Position numbers and translations under genes: made by a program. Below the pieces are notes generated by a model. The model was not told the origin of the DNA, ran no database searches, and saw only the letters and a list, made by a program, of their open reading frames with translations. 64,000 nt of DNA, taken from Alcanivorax sediminis (lineage in GTDB: Bacteria > Pseudomonadota > Gammaproteobacteria > Pseudomonadales > Alcanivoracaceae). Where the stretch lies: assembly GCF_009601165.1 (NCBI RefSeq), contig NZ_WIRE01000001.1, positions 1,426,001 through 1,490,000 on the forward strand. Direction: 5' to 3'. Positions 1 through 8,588 of this stretch are shown piece by piece (positions within the stretch are counted from its first letter, which is position 1; each line of letters begins with the position of its first letter).

Positions 1-1713
1 CAGGAACCCGAACAGGGCATTCACGGCAGCATACCAGGCCTGGTGGGAGGCGGTATGAGTGAACTGGTAGGGGCCGGCCACGTCGCCACAGGCATAGATA
101 TTCGGGTAACGGCTTTGCAGCAGATCGTTGGTCTGGATGGTGCCGTTGGCTGCGGTAGGCAGGTTGAGTGCTTCGAGTCCCAGTCCGTCGGTATTGGCCT
201 TGCGCCCCACGGCGACCAGTACCTGATCGAAGGGCAGGGTAATCTCCTTGCCATCATGCTCGGCGTACAGCACTTTCTCGCCATTTTCCCGGGCGAAGCG
301 TATTGCCTTGTGGTTTGTCAGTACCTGCACGCCGCTTTCCTGCAGCGAGCGGGTGACAATCTCGCTGGCTTCTTCATCTTCACGGATCATGATGCGTGGC
401 AGCATCTCTACCTGAGTCACCTGGCTGCCGAGTCGGGCAAAGGTCTGGGCCAGTTCGCAGCCGATGGGGCCCCCGCCCAGAACCAGCAGTCGTTTGGGTA
501 GCTCTTCCTGCTCCCAAAGGTTGTCGGAGGTGAGGATGTCCATCTCTTCGATGCCGGAGATGGGGGGTACAAAAGGGCGGGCGCCGGAAGCAATGATGAT
601 GCTGCGGGTGGTGAGCGTTTCTACCTTGTCACCATTGCGGATTTCCACTGCCCACGGCGAGACGATGGTCGCCTCACCCTGACGGCAGTCCACCCCCAGG
701 CCTGTATAGCGTTCCACCGAGTCATGGGGTTCGATGTCAGCAATGACTTGCTGGACCCGAGACATTAATTTTGTGAAACGAAAATCCGTTTTAATGCTGT
801 CGAACCCGTACTTTTCTGCCTGCTTCTCCTGGTAGGCCAGATGGGCACTTTTGATCAGCGCCTTGGACGGAACACAGCCGGTATTGAGGCAGTCACCGCC
901 CATCTTGTGTTTTTCGATCAGGGTGACCTTGGCTTTCACTGTGGCGGCGATGTAAGCGCTGACCAGACCGGCGGCGCCGGCGCCAATCACCACCAGGTTG
1001 CGGTCGAAGTGCTTCGGTTTTTTCCAGCCCTTATAGACTTTTCGGGCCTGCAAACGGTTCATGATGCCTTTGGCGATCCAGGGGAAAAAGCCGAGCAAAA
1101 CAAAGGCGCCGAGCAGTTGTGGGGAGAGCAGGCCACCAAGGGATTCAATCTGTCCCAGCTGGGTGCCGGCATTCACATACACGGCGGTGCCGGCCAGCAT
1201 GCCGATCTGGCTGACCCAGTAGAAGGTACGGGTCTTGAGGGGAGTCAGGCCCATCACCAGGTTGATAACGAAGAAGGGGAAGGCCGGGACCAGTCGCAGG
1301 GTGAACAGGTAAAATGCACCTTCCTTTTCAATGCCCTGATTGATTTTTTTCAGGCGCTCACCGAAGCGCTCCTGAACGGTATCATGGAATAGAAACCGGG
1401 AAGCGAGAAAGGCCAGGGTGGCGCCGATGCTAGAGGCGAAGGAGACCAGTACCAGGGCAATCCAGAAGCCAAACAGGGCGCCGGCAGCGAGCGTCATGAT
1501 GGCGGCACCGGGCAGGCTCAATGCCGTCACGGCGATATAGAGGATGAAGAAAGCGCCCAGCACGATGGCCGGCTTGTCAGCATACAGACCATCAAAAGCA
1601 CTCTGCTGCTCTTTGAGATAAGCGAGGCTGAAGAACTGACCCAGATCGAAAATGAAGTAGCTGGCTATGAGCGCGGCGATGATGATAAACAACAGCGCTT
1701 TCTTGATGTTCAT
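1..1713 (-). CDS. TVP38/DedA-like membrane domain fused to FAD-dependent disulfide oxidoreductase (3' part outside window)
   Basis: The frame opens with ATG at 1713-1711 and stays open to base 1, giving 571 residues without a stop, so the C-terminus lies outside the window. Residues 1-230 are hydrophobic and resemble the SNARE-associated/TVP38 (DedA-like) membrane family. Residues about 238-571 are a class I pyridine nucleotide-disulfide oxidoreductase: an N-terminal GAGAAG FAD motif, the redox pair C275/C280 in GGDCLNTGCVPSK, an NAD(P) motif GGGPIGCE and a late ACGDVAG FAD motif. The family includes mercuric reductase and dihydrolipoamide dehydrogenase. No N-terminal HMA metal-binding domain is present and the substrate is unknown. 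Such membrane-oxidoreductase fusions occur in marine proteobacteria. The missing end would hold the dimerisation domain. Confidence 0.85.
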   Translation of the reverse strand, partial: MNIKKALLFIIIAALIASYFIFDLGQFFSLAYLKEQQSAFDGLYADKPAIVLGAFFILYIAVTALSLPGAAIMTLAAGALFGFWIALVLVSFASSIGATLAFLASRFLFHDTVQERFGERLKKINQGIEKEGAFYLFTLRLVPAFPFFVINLVMGLTPLKTRTFYWVSQIGMLAGTAVYVNAGTQLGQIESLGGLLSPQLLGAFVLLGFFPWIAKGIMNRLQARKVYKGWKKPKHFDRNLVVIGAGAAGLVSAYIAATVKAKVTLIEKHKMGGDCLNTGCVPSKALIKSAHLAYQEKQAEKYGFDSIKTDFRFTKLMSRVQQVIADIEPHDSVERYTGLGVDCRQGEATIVSPWAVEIRNGDKVETLTTRSIIIASGARPFVPPISGIEEMDILTSDNLWEQEELPKRLLVLGGGPIGCELAQTFARLGSQVTQVEMLPRIMIREDEEASEIVTRSLQESGVQVLTNHKAIRFARENGEKVLYAEHDGKEITLPFDQVLVAVGRKANTDGLGLEALNLPTAANGTIQTNDLLQSRYPNIYACGDVAGPYQFTHTASHQAWYAAVNALFGFL

Positions 1714-1782
1714 TAGGCTTCCTTGGTCCGTGTAACAGTGCCAGAGGGTTTTGGTCGGAGCTCATGCTCGCCGGACGTTTGA

Positions 1783-1875
1783 GTGGCGAGGTACGAGTTG
1801 CGAGTTACGAAGATCAAAAGCGTGGCCCGCTTCAGGGGTTTGCCTTTCGAAACTCGTTACTCGCTTCTCGCAACA
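1783..1875. repeat. Heptamer-repeat inverted element (GAGTTNC family)
   Basis: The left arm, about 1783-1812, repeats TACGAGT/TGCGAGT with a 7-bp period. The right arm, 1846-1874, repeats the reverse complement (CGAAACT, CGTTACT, CGCTTCT). The 14-mer GCCTTTCGAAACTC at 1842-1855 is the reverse complement of a 14-mer at 49048 and 63391. The element lies between the 3' end of the methyltransferase gene and the oxidoreductase gene start. Confidence 0.7.
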
Positions 1876-1908
1876 GTGATTATCGCCTGCAGGCAGGCTC
1901 CTGCGGCT

Positions 1909-2949
1909 TCAGCAGCAGCTGGCCGCGCCGCTTTGCTCGTTGTCTTCAAATGGCACATTCAAGCCACAACCTTCGAAGATGCCGTAGTGCATATCAAAGC
2001 TGCCGATGAAATCAAAATGCTCGGCAAAACGACTTTTCTCCAGCATCAACCAGGTGTTGCCGCAAACAGGGAATACCTTGCCGGTTTCGATAATGTGGTG
2101 ATCATCGAGCTTGAAGGCATGCGGGCAGTTTTTCAGGGTGCCCTTGTAGATCACTGCCTGGCCATAGTCCTCACAGGCGGGCTCCAGATGTTCAATGTTG
2201 AACAGTCGGTAGGTGGCGGAGTAGAAGCGGATGTTGCCGAGCTTCTTTTCAATGACCGGATTTTCAATGGTCAGCCGGCGTGATTCCACCAGGCGCGGAT
2301 CGGCAAAACCGCTGCGTTTGCCCAGGTTGATAAAGTCATTCCAGTACAGGGCACCTGACAAACACTCTCCGTAAAGTACCGGGTCGTTGACGAGGGGGGC
2401 GGGCACTCGACGATCTGCATAGACATCGGAAAAATAGAATTCGCCACCGGGCTTGAGCAGCCGCTTCACATCCTTGAGTACCTTCGCTTTATCGGTGCTC
2501 AGGTTGATGACGCAGTTGGAAATGATGATGTCAAAGTAACCGTCCTGAAGGTCCAGGCTGTCCAGCTCCTCGATATAGCCTTTCAGGAAGCGCACATTAC
2601 TGCGGGCATGGCCGAATTGCTGGCGGTGGAATTCCTGGTGGCGTCGCGCGACGTCCAGCTGCTCGTCGGTCATGTCCACGCCGACCACTTCGCCCTGCTC
2701 GCCGACCAGGGCGGATAACAGATAAACATCGCGACCGGAGCCGCTGCCCAGATCGAGAATGCGCATGCCTTCCAGTTGTTCTGGTGCCACCAGTCCGCAA
2801 CCGTAATAGCGGGTGATGACTTCATCATGGAGTTGGGCAAGGAGCGGTTTCAGGTATTCCGGCGGTGCCTGATCACAGCAGGCATTGGTCTGCAGGTCGT
2901 TACTGGATTGCAGCTGTTTGCCGTAGTAGTCCTGAACGTCTTCGCGCAT
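1909..2949 (-). CDS. arsM: Arsenite S-adenosylmethionine methyltransferase-like protein
   Basis: A 346-residue class I SAM-dependent methyltransferase. The SAM loop is ILDLGSGSGRD (residues 64-74), with VDMT at 91-94. ArsM enzymes methylate As(III) using conserved cysteines. Candidates here are C24/C25, C51, C146 in ISNCVINL and C196 in GECLSGAL, a pattern matching ArsM proteins. The C-terminus ends in a further Cys-Cys, as in several bacterial ArsM proteins. No ars operon genes (arsR, arsC, acr3) are adjacent, so the arsenic role rests on motifs alone. The start at 2949 follows a GGAGACGCC-like ribosome site. The cytosolic product would detoxify arsenite by methylation. Confidence 0.75.
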   Translation of the reverse strand: MREDVQDYYGKQLQSSNDLQTNACCDQAPPEYLKPLLAQLHDEVITRYYGCGLVAPEQLEGMRILDLGSGSGRDVYLLSALVGEQGEVVGVDMTDEQLDVARRHQEFHRQQFGHARSNVRFLKGYIEELDSLDLQDGYFDIIISNCVINLSTDKAKVLKDVKRLLKPGGEFYFSDVYADRRVPAPLVNDPVLYGECLSGALYWNDFINLGKRSGFADPRLVESRRLTIENPVIEKKLGNIRFYSATYRLFNIEHLEPACEDYGQAVIYKGTLKNCPHAFKLDDHHIIETGKVFPVCGNTWLMLEKSRFAEHFDFIGSFDMHYGIFEGCGLNVPFEDNEQSGAASCC

Positions 2950-3094
2950 CTGGCGTCTCCGGAATTGGGTGGTGGTGTCTGTGTAAACTGGACTTGAGCC
3001 CGGTTAGTTATGTGAGCGCGGCTGCCGGCTTACATGGATGAGAAAAGTTGCACAGGCTGTCAGTAGCGGTCAGCAAATGTGAAGGGCGCGTGAT

Positions 3095-3325
3095 TCAGGG
3101 CTTCCTGTCCAGGTCATTCAGGACCTTGTCCACGTGATCATCACTGACAGGGCTCGGCTCAGCGATACGCAAGGAAGAGACCAACGCACGTAACTGGCGC
3201 ACATAGCGTCGGCAGTGATGGCACATCAAAAGGTGAACGCGCAGGGCGGTGCGCTCACGCCAGCTCAGCGGCGTGCCATCCACAAGGGCATCAGCCTTTT
3301 CGGTCACGTCTTTGCATTTCAGCAC
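3095..3325 (-). CDS. Small zinc-finger anti-sigma factor
   Basis: A 76-residue protein with the zinc-binding anti-sigma signature HLLMCHHC (HxxxCxxC, residues 31-38) and an upstream Cys at position 4. The zf-HC2/ZAS family binds an ECF sigma factor and releases it on a redox or other signal. The start overlaps the end of the sigma gene by 7 bp, the usual arrangement for a translationally coupled sigma/anti-sigma pair. It lacks a transmembrane segment, so it would be a soluble cytoplasmic sensor. The signal it senses cannot be read from the sequence. Confidence 0.85.
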   Translation of the reverse strand: MLKCKDVTEKADALVDGTPLSWRERTALRVHLLMCHHCRRYVRQLRALVSSLRIAEPSPVSDDHVDKVLNDLDRKP

Positions 3326-3921
3326 TCGCCAGTCTCCTGAAAATGATCCACCAGCTCGAATAACCGCGCTCGGGCCCGGTGTAACAGCACTCGAACATTG
3401 GATGCACTGATGTCGAGCATGTTACAGATGGCGTCGAAGTCCATGCCTTGCATGTCGCGCAGCTCCAGCACCAGACGTTGGTTCTCGGGCATGTTGTCCA
3501 GGCATTTGGCCATGCAGTGACGGAGTTCATCCCGGGTCAACAGGGCATCCGGTCCACCCAGATCCCATTGCCGGGGGGCATGCTCCCAGTGGCCGCCTTC
3601 GCGAAAGCGATGGGCCAGCGCATCGTTTTCATCGGTGGGGTCAAACTGGATTTCCCGCCCCTGCTTGCGGAGCATCATGCGCGCCTGATTGATGACAATG
3701 CGGGTTAGCCAGGTGCGCAGCTGGCTGCGCCCCTCAAACTTGCCGATGGCTCGATGGGCCGAGATCCAGGCGTCCTGAACCGCTTCTTCGGCATCAGCGG
3801 GGGAGAGCAGGGAGCGGGCGGTGGCCAGCAGGTAGCCATGATGGTGTTTGACCAGTTGGCCAAAGGCGGCTCGGTCACCCTGCTTCAGTCGTGCAATAAA
3901 ATCCGGTCCATCCAGCTGCAA
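3319..3921 (-). CDS. ECF-type RNA polymerase sigma factor
   Basis: A 200-residue sigma-70 family protein of the extracytoplasmic-function class. Region 2 covers residues about 25-95 (DAEEAVQDAWISAH, then LRTWLTRIVINQAR). Region 4 covers about 140-195 (LDNMPENQRLVLELRD, then a helix-turn-helix ending SNVRVLLHRARARL). The start is TTG at 3921-3919, preceded by GGAG about ten bases upstream; no ATG gives a full region 2. The gene sits 4 bp after the PilZ gene and overlaps the anti-sigma gene, so the three should form one operon. No target promoters can be assigned. Confidence 0.88.
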   Translation of the reverse strand: MQLDGPDFIARLKQGDRAAFGQLVKHHHGYLLATARSLLSPADAEEAVQDAWISAHRAIGKFEGRSQLRTWLTRIVINQARMMLRKQGREIQFDPTDENDALAHRFREGGHWEHAPRQWDLGGPDALLTRDELRHCMAKCLDNMPENQRLVLELRDMQGMDFDAICNMLDISASNVRVLLHRARARLFELVDHFQETGEC

Positions 3922-3925
3922 GATA

Positions 3926-4285
3926 TCAGTGCTCCGGGCTTAACAAACTGGCCGGGTTGTCATCTCCTTCGTCACCCTCATTCAGCATGACCAGGCGACG
4001 CAGGTGCTGCATGTCGTCAACGGATGGCTTCTCGAACATGATGCCAATATCCAGGCCCTCCTGACGCTTCACGCGACCAGGCAATGTCAGGGCGATATCG
4101 GTATCGTCGAGGACGATGTTGAGTGAGACGGGAGAGGCATCGGGCAGGGCCAGCGGCGTTTCGCTGTGTACCCGGGCGCCAAGAACAGACAGATCCTGCA
4201 GTTCCACGCTGAAACTGTCCTGCTGGAAAATCAGGGTCGCCTCACCGTCAAATTCGATGCGGTTGACCCGGCGCCGTTCGCTCAT
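3926..4285 (-). CDS. PilZ domain protein
   Basis: A 119-residue protein starting at ATG 4285-4283, chosen because AAGGAAA lies directly upstream; longer in-frame starts lack a ribosome site. It has the c-di-GMP-binding PilZ signature: RRVNR near the N-terminus (residues 4-8) and DLSVLGARV at about 32-40 (a D/NxSxxG motif). Binding is therefore plausible. It is the first gene of the PilZ-sigma-anti-sigma operon. The pairing suggests c-di-GMP input into an ECF regulon, which is inference. A diguanylate cyclase gene lies at 16.7 kb. Confidence 0.8.
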   Translation of the reverse strand: MSERRRVNRIEFDGEATLIFQQDSFSVELQDLSVLGARVHSETPLALPDASPVSLNIVLDDTDIALTLPGRVKRQEGLDIGIMFEKPSVDDMQHLRRLVMLNEGDEGDDNPASLLSPEH

Positions 4286-4361
4286 GGGCGTTTCCTTCTG
4301 CTGCCAACGGATGCTGGCTCGCAGTCTGCCCCGGCACGGCTGCCGGGGCGGCCGCAACGGG

Positions 4362-6029
4362 TCAGACGTCGATCCGTTTGTACTTCATGCGCTTGGGCTG
4401 AAGGGCCTCGTCGCCCAGCTGCTTGCGCTTGTACTCCTCATACTCGGTATAGGAGCCTTCGAACCACTCTACTTTAGCATCTCCTTCAAAAGAAAGAATA
4501 TGCGTAGCCACACGATCAAGGAACCAGCGATCGTGAGAAATCACGATGGCACAGCCCGGGAAGGCCAGTAGCGCTTCTTCCAGCGCTCGCAGGGTTTCCA
4601 CGTCCAGATCGTTGGTGGGCTCATCGAGGAGCAGTACGTTGGCGCCCTGCTTGAGCAGTTTGGCCAGATGCAGACGGTTGCGCTCACCCCCGGACAGCTC
4701 GCCGACCCGCTTCTGCTGGTCGCCGCCCTTGAAGTTGAACCGGCCCAGGTAGGCTCGGCTGGGGACTTCGTAGTTGCCGATGCGCAGGATGTCGTTGCCT
4801 TCGGACACTTCTTCCCACACGGTCTTCTTGCCATCCAGGTCTTCGCGGCTCTGGTCCACGTAGGCCATGTGCACGGTCTCACCGGTGGTGATCTCACCCT
4901 TGTCCGGCGTTTCCTGCCCGGCCAGCATGCGGAACAAGGTCGTCTTACCCGCACCGTTGGGGCCGATGATGCCGACGATGGCACCGCGCGGTACGGTGAA
5001 GCTCAGGTCTTCGTAGAGCAGCTTGTGGTCAAATTCCTTGGCCACGCCATTCAGCTCGAACACCTGCTCACCCAGACGCTCACCCGGTGGGATGTACAGT
5101 TCCTGGGTTTCGTTGCGCTTTTGGAACTCCTGGCTGGCCAGTTCCTCGAACGCGGCCACACGGGCCTTGTTCTTGGCGCGACGGCCTTTCGGGTTCTGAC
5201 GCACCCACTCCAGTTCCTTTTCCACCGTCTTGCGGTGGGCGGATTCGCTCTTGGCTTCCTGCTCCAGGCGCTGCTCTTTCTGCTCCAGCCAGGAGGAATA
5301 GTTGCCTTTCCACGGAATGCCTTCGCCGCGGTCCAGTTCCAGAATCCACTCACAGGAGTTGTCGAGGAAGTAACGGTCGTGGGTCACCGCCACCACGGTG
5401 CCGGGGAATTCGTGCAGGAATCGCTCCAGCCAGGCCACGGATTCCGCATCCAGGTGGTTGGTGGGTTCGTCCAGCAGCAGCATGTCCGGCGCGCTCATGA
5501 TCAGACGGCACAGGGCCACCCGGCGGCGCTCACCCCCGGAGAGGTGTTTGACGCTGGCTTCCCAGGGCGGCAGACGCAGGGCGTCGGCGGCGATTTCCAG
5601 CTTGCGCTCCAGGTTATGGGCGTCGCTGGTTTCAATGATGGCTTCCAGCTTGGCCTGTTCGGCGGCCAGCTTGTCGAAGTCGGCGTTTTCGTCCGCGTAG
5701 GCGGCGTACACCTCGTCCAGTCGCTTCTGGGCATCCAGAATCTCGGACAGGGCCTCTTCCACGATTTCGCGGACATTCTTCTCCGGGTCCAGCTCCGGCT
5801 CCTGGGGCAGGTAGCCGATCTTGATGCCAGCCTGGGGCCGCGCCTCACCAAGGAAATCCTTGTCTACCCCGGCCATGATTTTGAGCAGGGTGGATTTACC
5901 GGAACCATTCAGACCCAGTACGCCGATCTTGGCGCCAGGAAAGAAGGACAGGGAAATGTCTTTCAGGATGTGCTTTTTGGGCGGGACAACCTTGCCCACC
6001 CGGTCCATGGTGAAGATGTACTGGCTCAT
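4362..6029 (-). CDS. ettA: Energy-dependent translational throttle protein EttA (ABC-F)
   Basis: A 555-residue soluble ABC-F ATPase, the same length as E. coli EttA. It carries two ATPase domains: Walker [10 protein letters not shown] near residue 39 and GPNGAGKTT near 358, each with its [16 protein letters not shown] signature and [11 protein letters not shown] / [11 protein letters not shown]alker B. The linker between them is the P-site tRNA interaction motif region, rich in basic residues ([17 protein letters not shown]). EttA binds the ribosomal E site and gates the first peptide bond according to ATP level. The start is the ATG at 6029 that gives the conserved MSQYIFTM N-terminus; an 18-residue longer frame has no support. 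Confidence 0.96.
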   Translation of the reverse strand: MSQYIFTMDRVGKVVPPKKHILKDISLSFFPGAKIGVLGLNGSGKSTLLKIMAGVDKDFLGEARPQAGIKIGYLPQEPELDPEKNVREIVEEALSEILDAQKRLDEVYAAYADENADFDKLAAEQAKLEAIIETSDAHNLERKLEIAADALRLPPWEASVKHLSGGERRRVALCRLIMSAPDMLLLDEPTNHLDAESVAWLERFLHEFPGTVVAVTHDRYFLDNSCEWILELDRGEGIPWKGNYSSWLEQKEQRLEQEAKSESAHRKTVEKELEWVRQNPKGRRAKNKARVAAFEELASQEFQKRNETQELYIPPGERLGEQVFELNGVAKEFDHKLLYEDLSFTVPRGAIVGIIGPNGAGKTTLFRMLAGQETPDKGEITTGETVHMAYVDQSREDLDGKKTVWEEVSEGNDILRIGNYEVPSRAYLGRFNFKGGDQQKRVGELSGGERNRLHLAKLLKQGANVLLLDEPTNDLDVETLRALEEALLAFPGCAIVISHDRWFLDRVATHILSFEGDAKVEWFEGSYTEYEEYKRKQLGDEALQPKRMKYKRIDV

Positions 6030-6305
6030 AAACTCCGACCGCAGTGTCGTTGAATGTGCGAGGTAGGCACTCTTCGTGATCAATGCACGAAAATGAATAG
6101 CCCGGGCCCCGGCGGAATGGCGCCTAAGCTAACGGAAAGCGCCTTCAAGTGAAAGGCCGCAGGCCCCGTTCGTAGCGGATTTGGCCCGGTTTCAGGGTAT
6201 GAGACGACTGGCTGGTTCCCTTGAGGCGTCTTCATGTGTCTTTGCCGGCAGTTTTGGTTAGAATACGCGCCCTCGAATCCACCAAATATTGCGCAGGGTT
6301 AGCCC

Positions 6306-7562
6306 ATGTTCCCGAAATCCATGTCCATTGCCGAGTTCGATCCGGAAATCCAGGCGGCCATCGAGGCCGAGGAAGTGCGTCAGGAAGAGCACATCGAACT
6401 GATCGCTTCTGAAAACTATGCCTCCCCGCGGGTCATGGAAGCCCAGGGCTCCGTGCTGACCAACAAGTACGCAGAAGGTTACCCCGGCAAGCGCTACTAC
6501 GGTGGTTGTGAAAACGTGGACGTGGTGGAGCAACTGGCCATCGACCGTGCCTGCCAGCTGTTCGGCGCCGACTGGGCCAACGTGCAGCCGCACTCCGGTT
6601 CCCAGGCCAACGCGGCTGTTTACATGGCCATGCTGCAAGCTGGCGACACCGTACTGGGCATGAGCCTGGACGCAGGTGGTCACCTGACCCACGGTGCCAA
6701 GCCGAACTTCTCCGGCAAGACCTACAACGCCGTTCAGTACGGTCTGGACAATGAGACTGGCCTGATCGACTACGAGCAGGTGGAAAGCCTGGCTCGTGAG
6801 CACAAGCCGAAAATGATCGTGGCGGGTTTCTCTGCCTACTCCCAGGTTGTGGACTGGCAGCGTTTCCGTGATATTGCCGACGAAGTGGGCGCGATCCTGC
6901 TGGTAGACATGGCCCACGTGGCAGGTCTGGTTGCGGCTGGTGTATATCCGAGCCCGGTAGGCATTGCCGACATCACCACCACCACTACTCACAAGACCCT
7001 GGGTGGTCCCCGTGGTGGCTTGATCATGGGTAAGGCCAACGAAGAGATTCAGAAGAAGATCAACTCTGCGGTGTTCCCCGGTGGCCAGGGTGGTCCGCTG
7101 GAGCACGTGATTGCCGCCAAGGCGATTTGCTTCAAGGAAGCCATGCAGCCTGACTTCAAAGGCTACCAGCAGCAGGTAGTGAAGAACGCCCAGGCCATGG
7201 CCAGCGTGTTCATCGAGCGCGGTTTTGACGTGGTATCCAACGGCACCGAGAACCACCTGTTCCTGCTCAGCCTGATCAAGCAGGACATCACCGGTAAAGA
7301 TGCTGACGCTGCCCTGGGCCGTGCCTTCATCACCGTGAACAAGAACGCCGTTCCCAACGACCCGCGTTCCCCGTTCGTGACCTCCGGTCTGCGCATCGGT
7401 TCTCCGTCCATCACCCGTCGTGGCTTCGTTGAAGCCGACGCCAAGGAACTGGCCGGCTGGATCTGCGACATCCTCGACAACATGGGCGATGAGTCCGTGA
7501 TCGAAACCGTGAAAGGCAAGGTGAAGGAAATCTGTGCTCGCCTGCCGGTGTATGAGAGATAA
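6306..7562 (+). CDS. glyA: Serine hydroxymethyltransferase
   Basis: A 418-residue PLP enzyme of standard length. It interconverts serine and glycine with transfer of a one-carbon unit to tetrahydrofolate. The PLP lysine is K230 in [15 protein letters not shown], and [12 protein letters not shown] (residues 29-40) and the [13 protein letters not shown] stretch are family hallmarks. The start at 6306 follows an AGGG sequence; an ATG five codons downstream is also possible. A TAGAAT -10-like box sits about 45 bp upstream. The stop codon is followed immediately by the left heptamer arm of the 7.56-8.01 kb element. glyA next to nrdR and ribD is a common gammaproteobacterial gene order. Confidence 0.98.
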   Translation: MFPKSMSIAEFDPEIQAAIEAEEVRQEEHIELIASENYASPRVMEAQGSVLTNKYAEGYPGKRYYGGCENVDVVEQLAIDRACQLFGADWANVQPHSGSQANAAVYMAMLQAGDTVLGMSLDAGGHLTHGAKPNFSGKTYNAVQYGLDNETGLIDYEQVESLAREHKPKMIVAGFSAYSQVVDWQRFRDIADEVGAILLVDMAHVAGLVAAGVYPSPVGIADITTTTTHKTLGGPRGGLIMGKANEEIQKKINSAVFPGGQGGPLEHVIAAKAICFKEAMQPDFKGYQQQVVKNAQAMASVFIERGFDVVSNGTENHLFLLSLIKQDITGKDADAALGRAFITVNKNAVPNDPRSPFVTSGLRIGSPSITRRGFVEADAKELAGWICDILDNMGDESVIETVKGKVKEICARLPVYER

Positions 7563-8009
7563 ATTAATAGTTAATAATGAATAACTAATAACTGGAGGCC
7601 AAGGATGGCTGAAGGTAATGCAGCGCGGGAGAAATCCCGCGCTTTTGCTTTGCGGGTGGTGAATAGCTACCGCTTTCTGCAAGGTGAAAGAAAAGAATAT
7701 GTGCTTAGCAAGCAGTTGCTGCGGAGTGGTACAGCAATTGGCGCGATGGTTCGTGAAGCGGAATATGCGGAAAGTCGTGCTGATTTCGTGCACAAGCTGC
7801 ATATCGCATTAAAGGAAGCCAGTGAGACTGATTACTGGATAGACTTGTTGTGCGATTCTGGTTATTTCAACCCTGAAGCGGGTGCTTCATTGCAGGCGGA
7901 TGCCGAAGAGCTGATCAAGCTGTTGACCGCCATTATCAAAACCACCAAGACTCGCAGTTAATGGTTTTTAGCTATTAACTATTAATTATTAATTATTAAC
8001 TATTAATTG
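7563..8009 (+). mobile_element. IVS-like element: four-helix-bundle gene bracketed by heptamer inverted repeats
   Basis: The left arm (7563-7593) is built of TTAATAG/TTAATAA/TGAATAA/CTAATAA units. The right arm (7971-8009) is built of CTATTAA/TTATTAA units in the opposite sense, both with a 7-bp period. Between them lies one gene for an S23/IVP-type protein. The first 22 bp of the left arm are identical to 38176-38197. The element separates glyA from nrdR, genes that are otherwise close neighbours in many gammaproteobacteria. Intervening sequences in 23S rRNA genes of Leptospira and Coxiella have the same layout (inverted repeats around a four-helix-bundle ORF), but this copy is intergenic. 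Mobility is inferred. Confidence 0.6.
7605..7961 (+). CDS. Four-helix-bundle protein, S23/IVP (23S rRNA intervening sequence) family
   Basis: A 118-residue helical protein with the family pattern: an N-terminal SRAFALRVVNSYRFL helix, then SKQLLRSGTAIGAMVREAEYAESRADFVHKL and KEASETDYWIDLL. This is the four-helix-bundle protein family (TIGR02436/S23), first seen in 23S rRNA intervening sequences and structurally related to the Avd accessory protein of diversity-generating retroelements. No enzymatic function is known. A GGAGG ribosome site, located just past the left repeat arm, precedes ATG 7605. The stop codon is ten bases before the right arm, so gene and repeats look like one unit. Confidence 0.9.
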   Translation: MAEGNAAREKSRAFALRVVNSYRFLQGERKEYVLSKQLLRSGTAIGAMVREAEYAESRADFVHKLHIALKEASETDYWIDLLCDSGYFNPEAGASLQADAEELIKLLTAIIKTTKTRS

Positions 8010-8017
8010 AGGTTCCC

Positions 8018-8497
8018 ATGTATTGCCCGTTTTGCTCGGCCCAGGACACCAAGGTGATCGACTCCCGTCTGGTTGCCGATGGCGGGCAGGTGCGTCGGCG
8101 TCGGGAGTGCTTGAGCTGTAACGAGCGTTTCACCACCTTCGAAACCGCTGAGCTGGTGATGCCGCGGTTGGTGAAATCCGACGGTACACGTCAGCCGTTT
8201 GATGAGGCCAAACTGCGGGCGGGCATGCTGCGGGCGCTGGAGAAGCGCCCGGTGAGCATGGAAGACCTGGAAGCCGCCATCAGCCGGGTTTGTCATCGCT
8301 TGCGTGCCACTGGTGAGCGTGAACTGCCGGCCCGTGAGCTGGGGGAGTTCGTCATGGAAGAGCTGCAGCAACTGGATGACGTGGCCTATGTGCGCTTCGC
8401 GTCCGTGTACCGTAGTTTCCAGGATATCTCTGAGTTCTCGGCCGAGGTGGATCGTCTGCGTAGCAAGGGCAGCAAGGACGACGATCAGGAAAAGTAA
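8018..8497 (+). CDS. nrdR: Transcriptional repressor NrdR
   Basis: A 159-residue protein of standard NrdR length. The N-terminal zinc ribbon has CPFC (residues 3-6) and CLSC (31-34), followed by an ATP-cone domain at about 49-139. NrdR senses ATP/dATP and represses ribonucleotide reductase genes by binding NrdR boxes. Its GAGG ribosome site lies at the edge of the right heptamer arm (TTGAGG, 8007-8012), so the repeat element may have supplied part of its translation signal. Its usual neighbours (glyA upstream, ribD downstream) are present but separated by the repeat element and by the SbtA/LysR block. Confidence 0.97.
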   Translation: MYCPFCSAQDTKVIDSRLVADGGQVRRRRECLSCNERFTTFETAELVMPRLVKSDGTRQPFDEAKLRAGMLRALEKRPVSMEDLEAAISRVCHRLRATGERELPARELGEFVMEELQQLDDVAYVRFASVYRSFQDISEFSAEVDRLRSKGSKDDDQEK

Positions 8498-8588
8498 GCC
8501 TCTCCCTTTTTTCCCCCATTTCCCGCCCTCACGGTTGTGTGCCGGTAAGGGCGGAGGCTGGGCCTGCCGATATAGCAGCCGGGCCGGG

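Noticed and set aside
1783-1875. CRISPR-like array
   Set aside because: Repeat units are 7 bp, contiguous and imperfect, with no unique spacers.
4668-6053. 461-codon plus-strand frame across ettA
   Set aside because: Antisense of ettA, which has both Walker motifs and ABC signatures in frame.
6258-7802. Long open frame on the minus strand across glyA
   Set aside because: It is antisense to a highly conserved gene, has low-complexity His/Gly/Val-rich sequence typical of antisense GC-rich codons, and matches no family.
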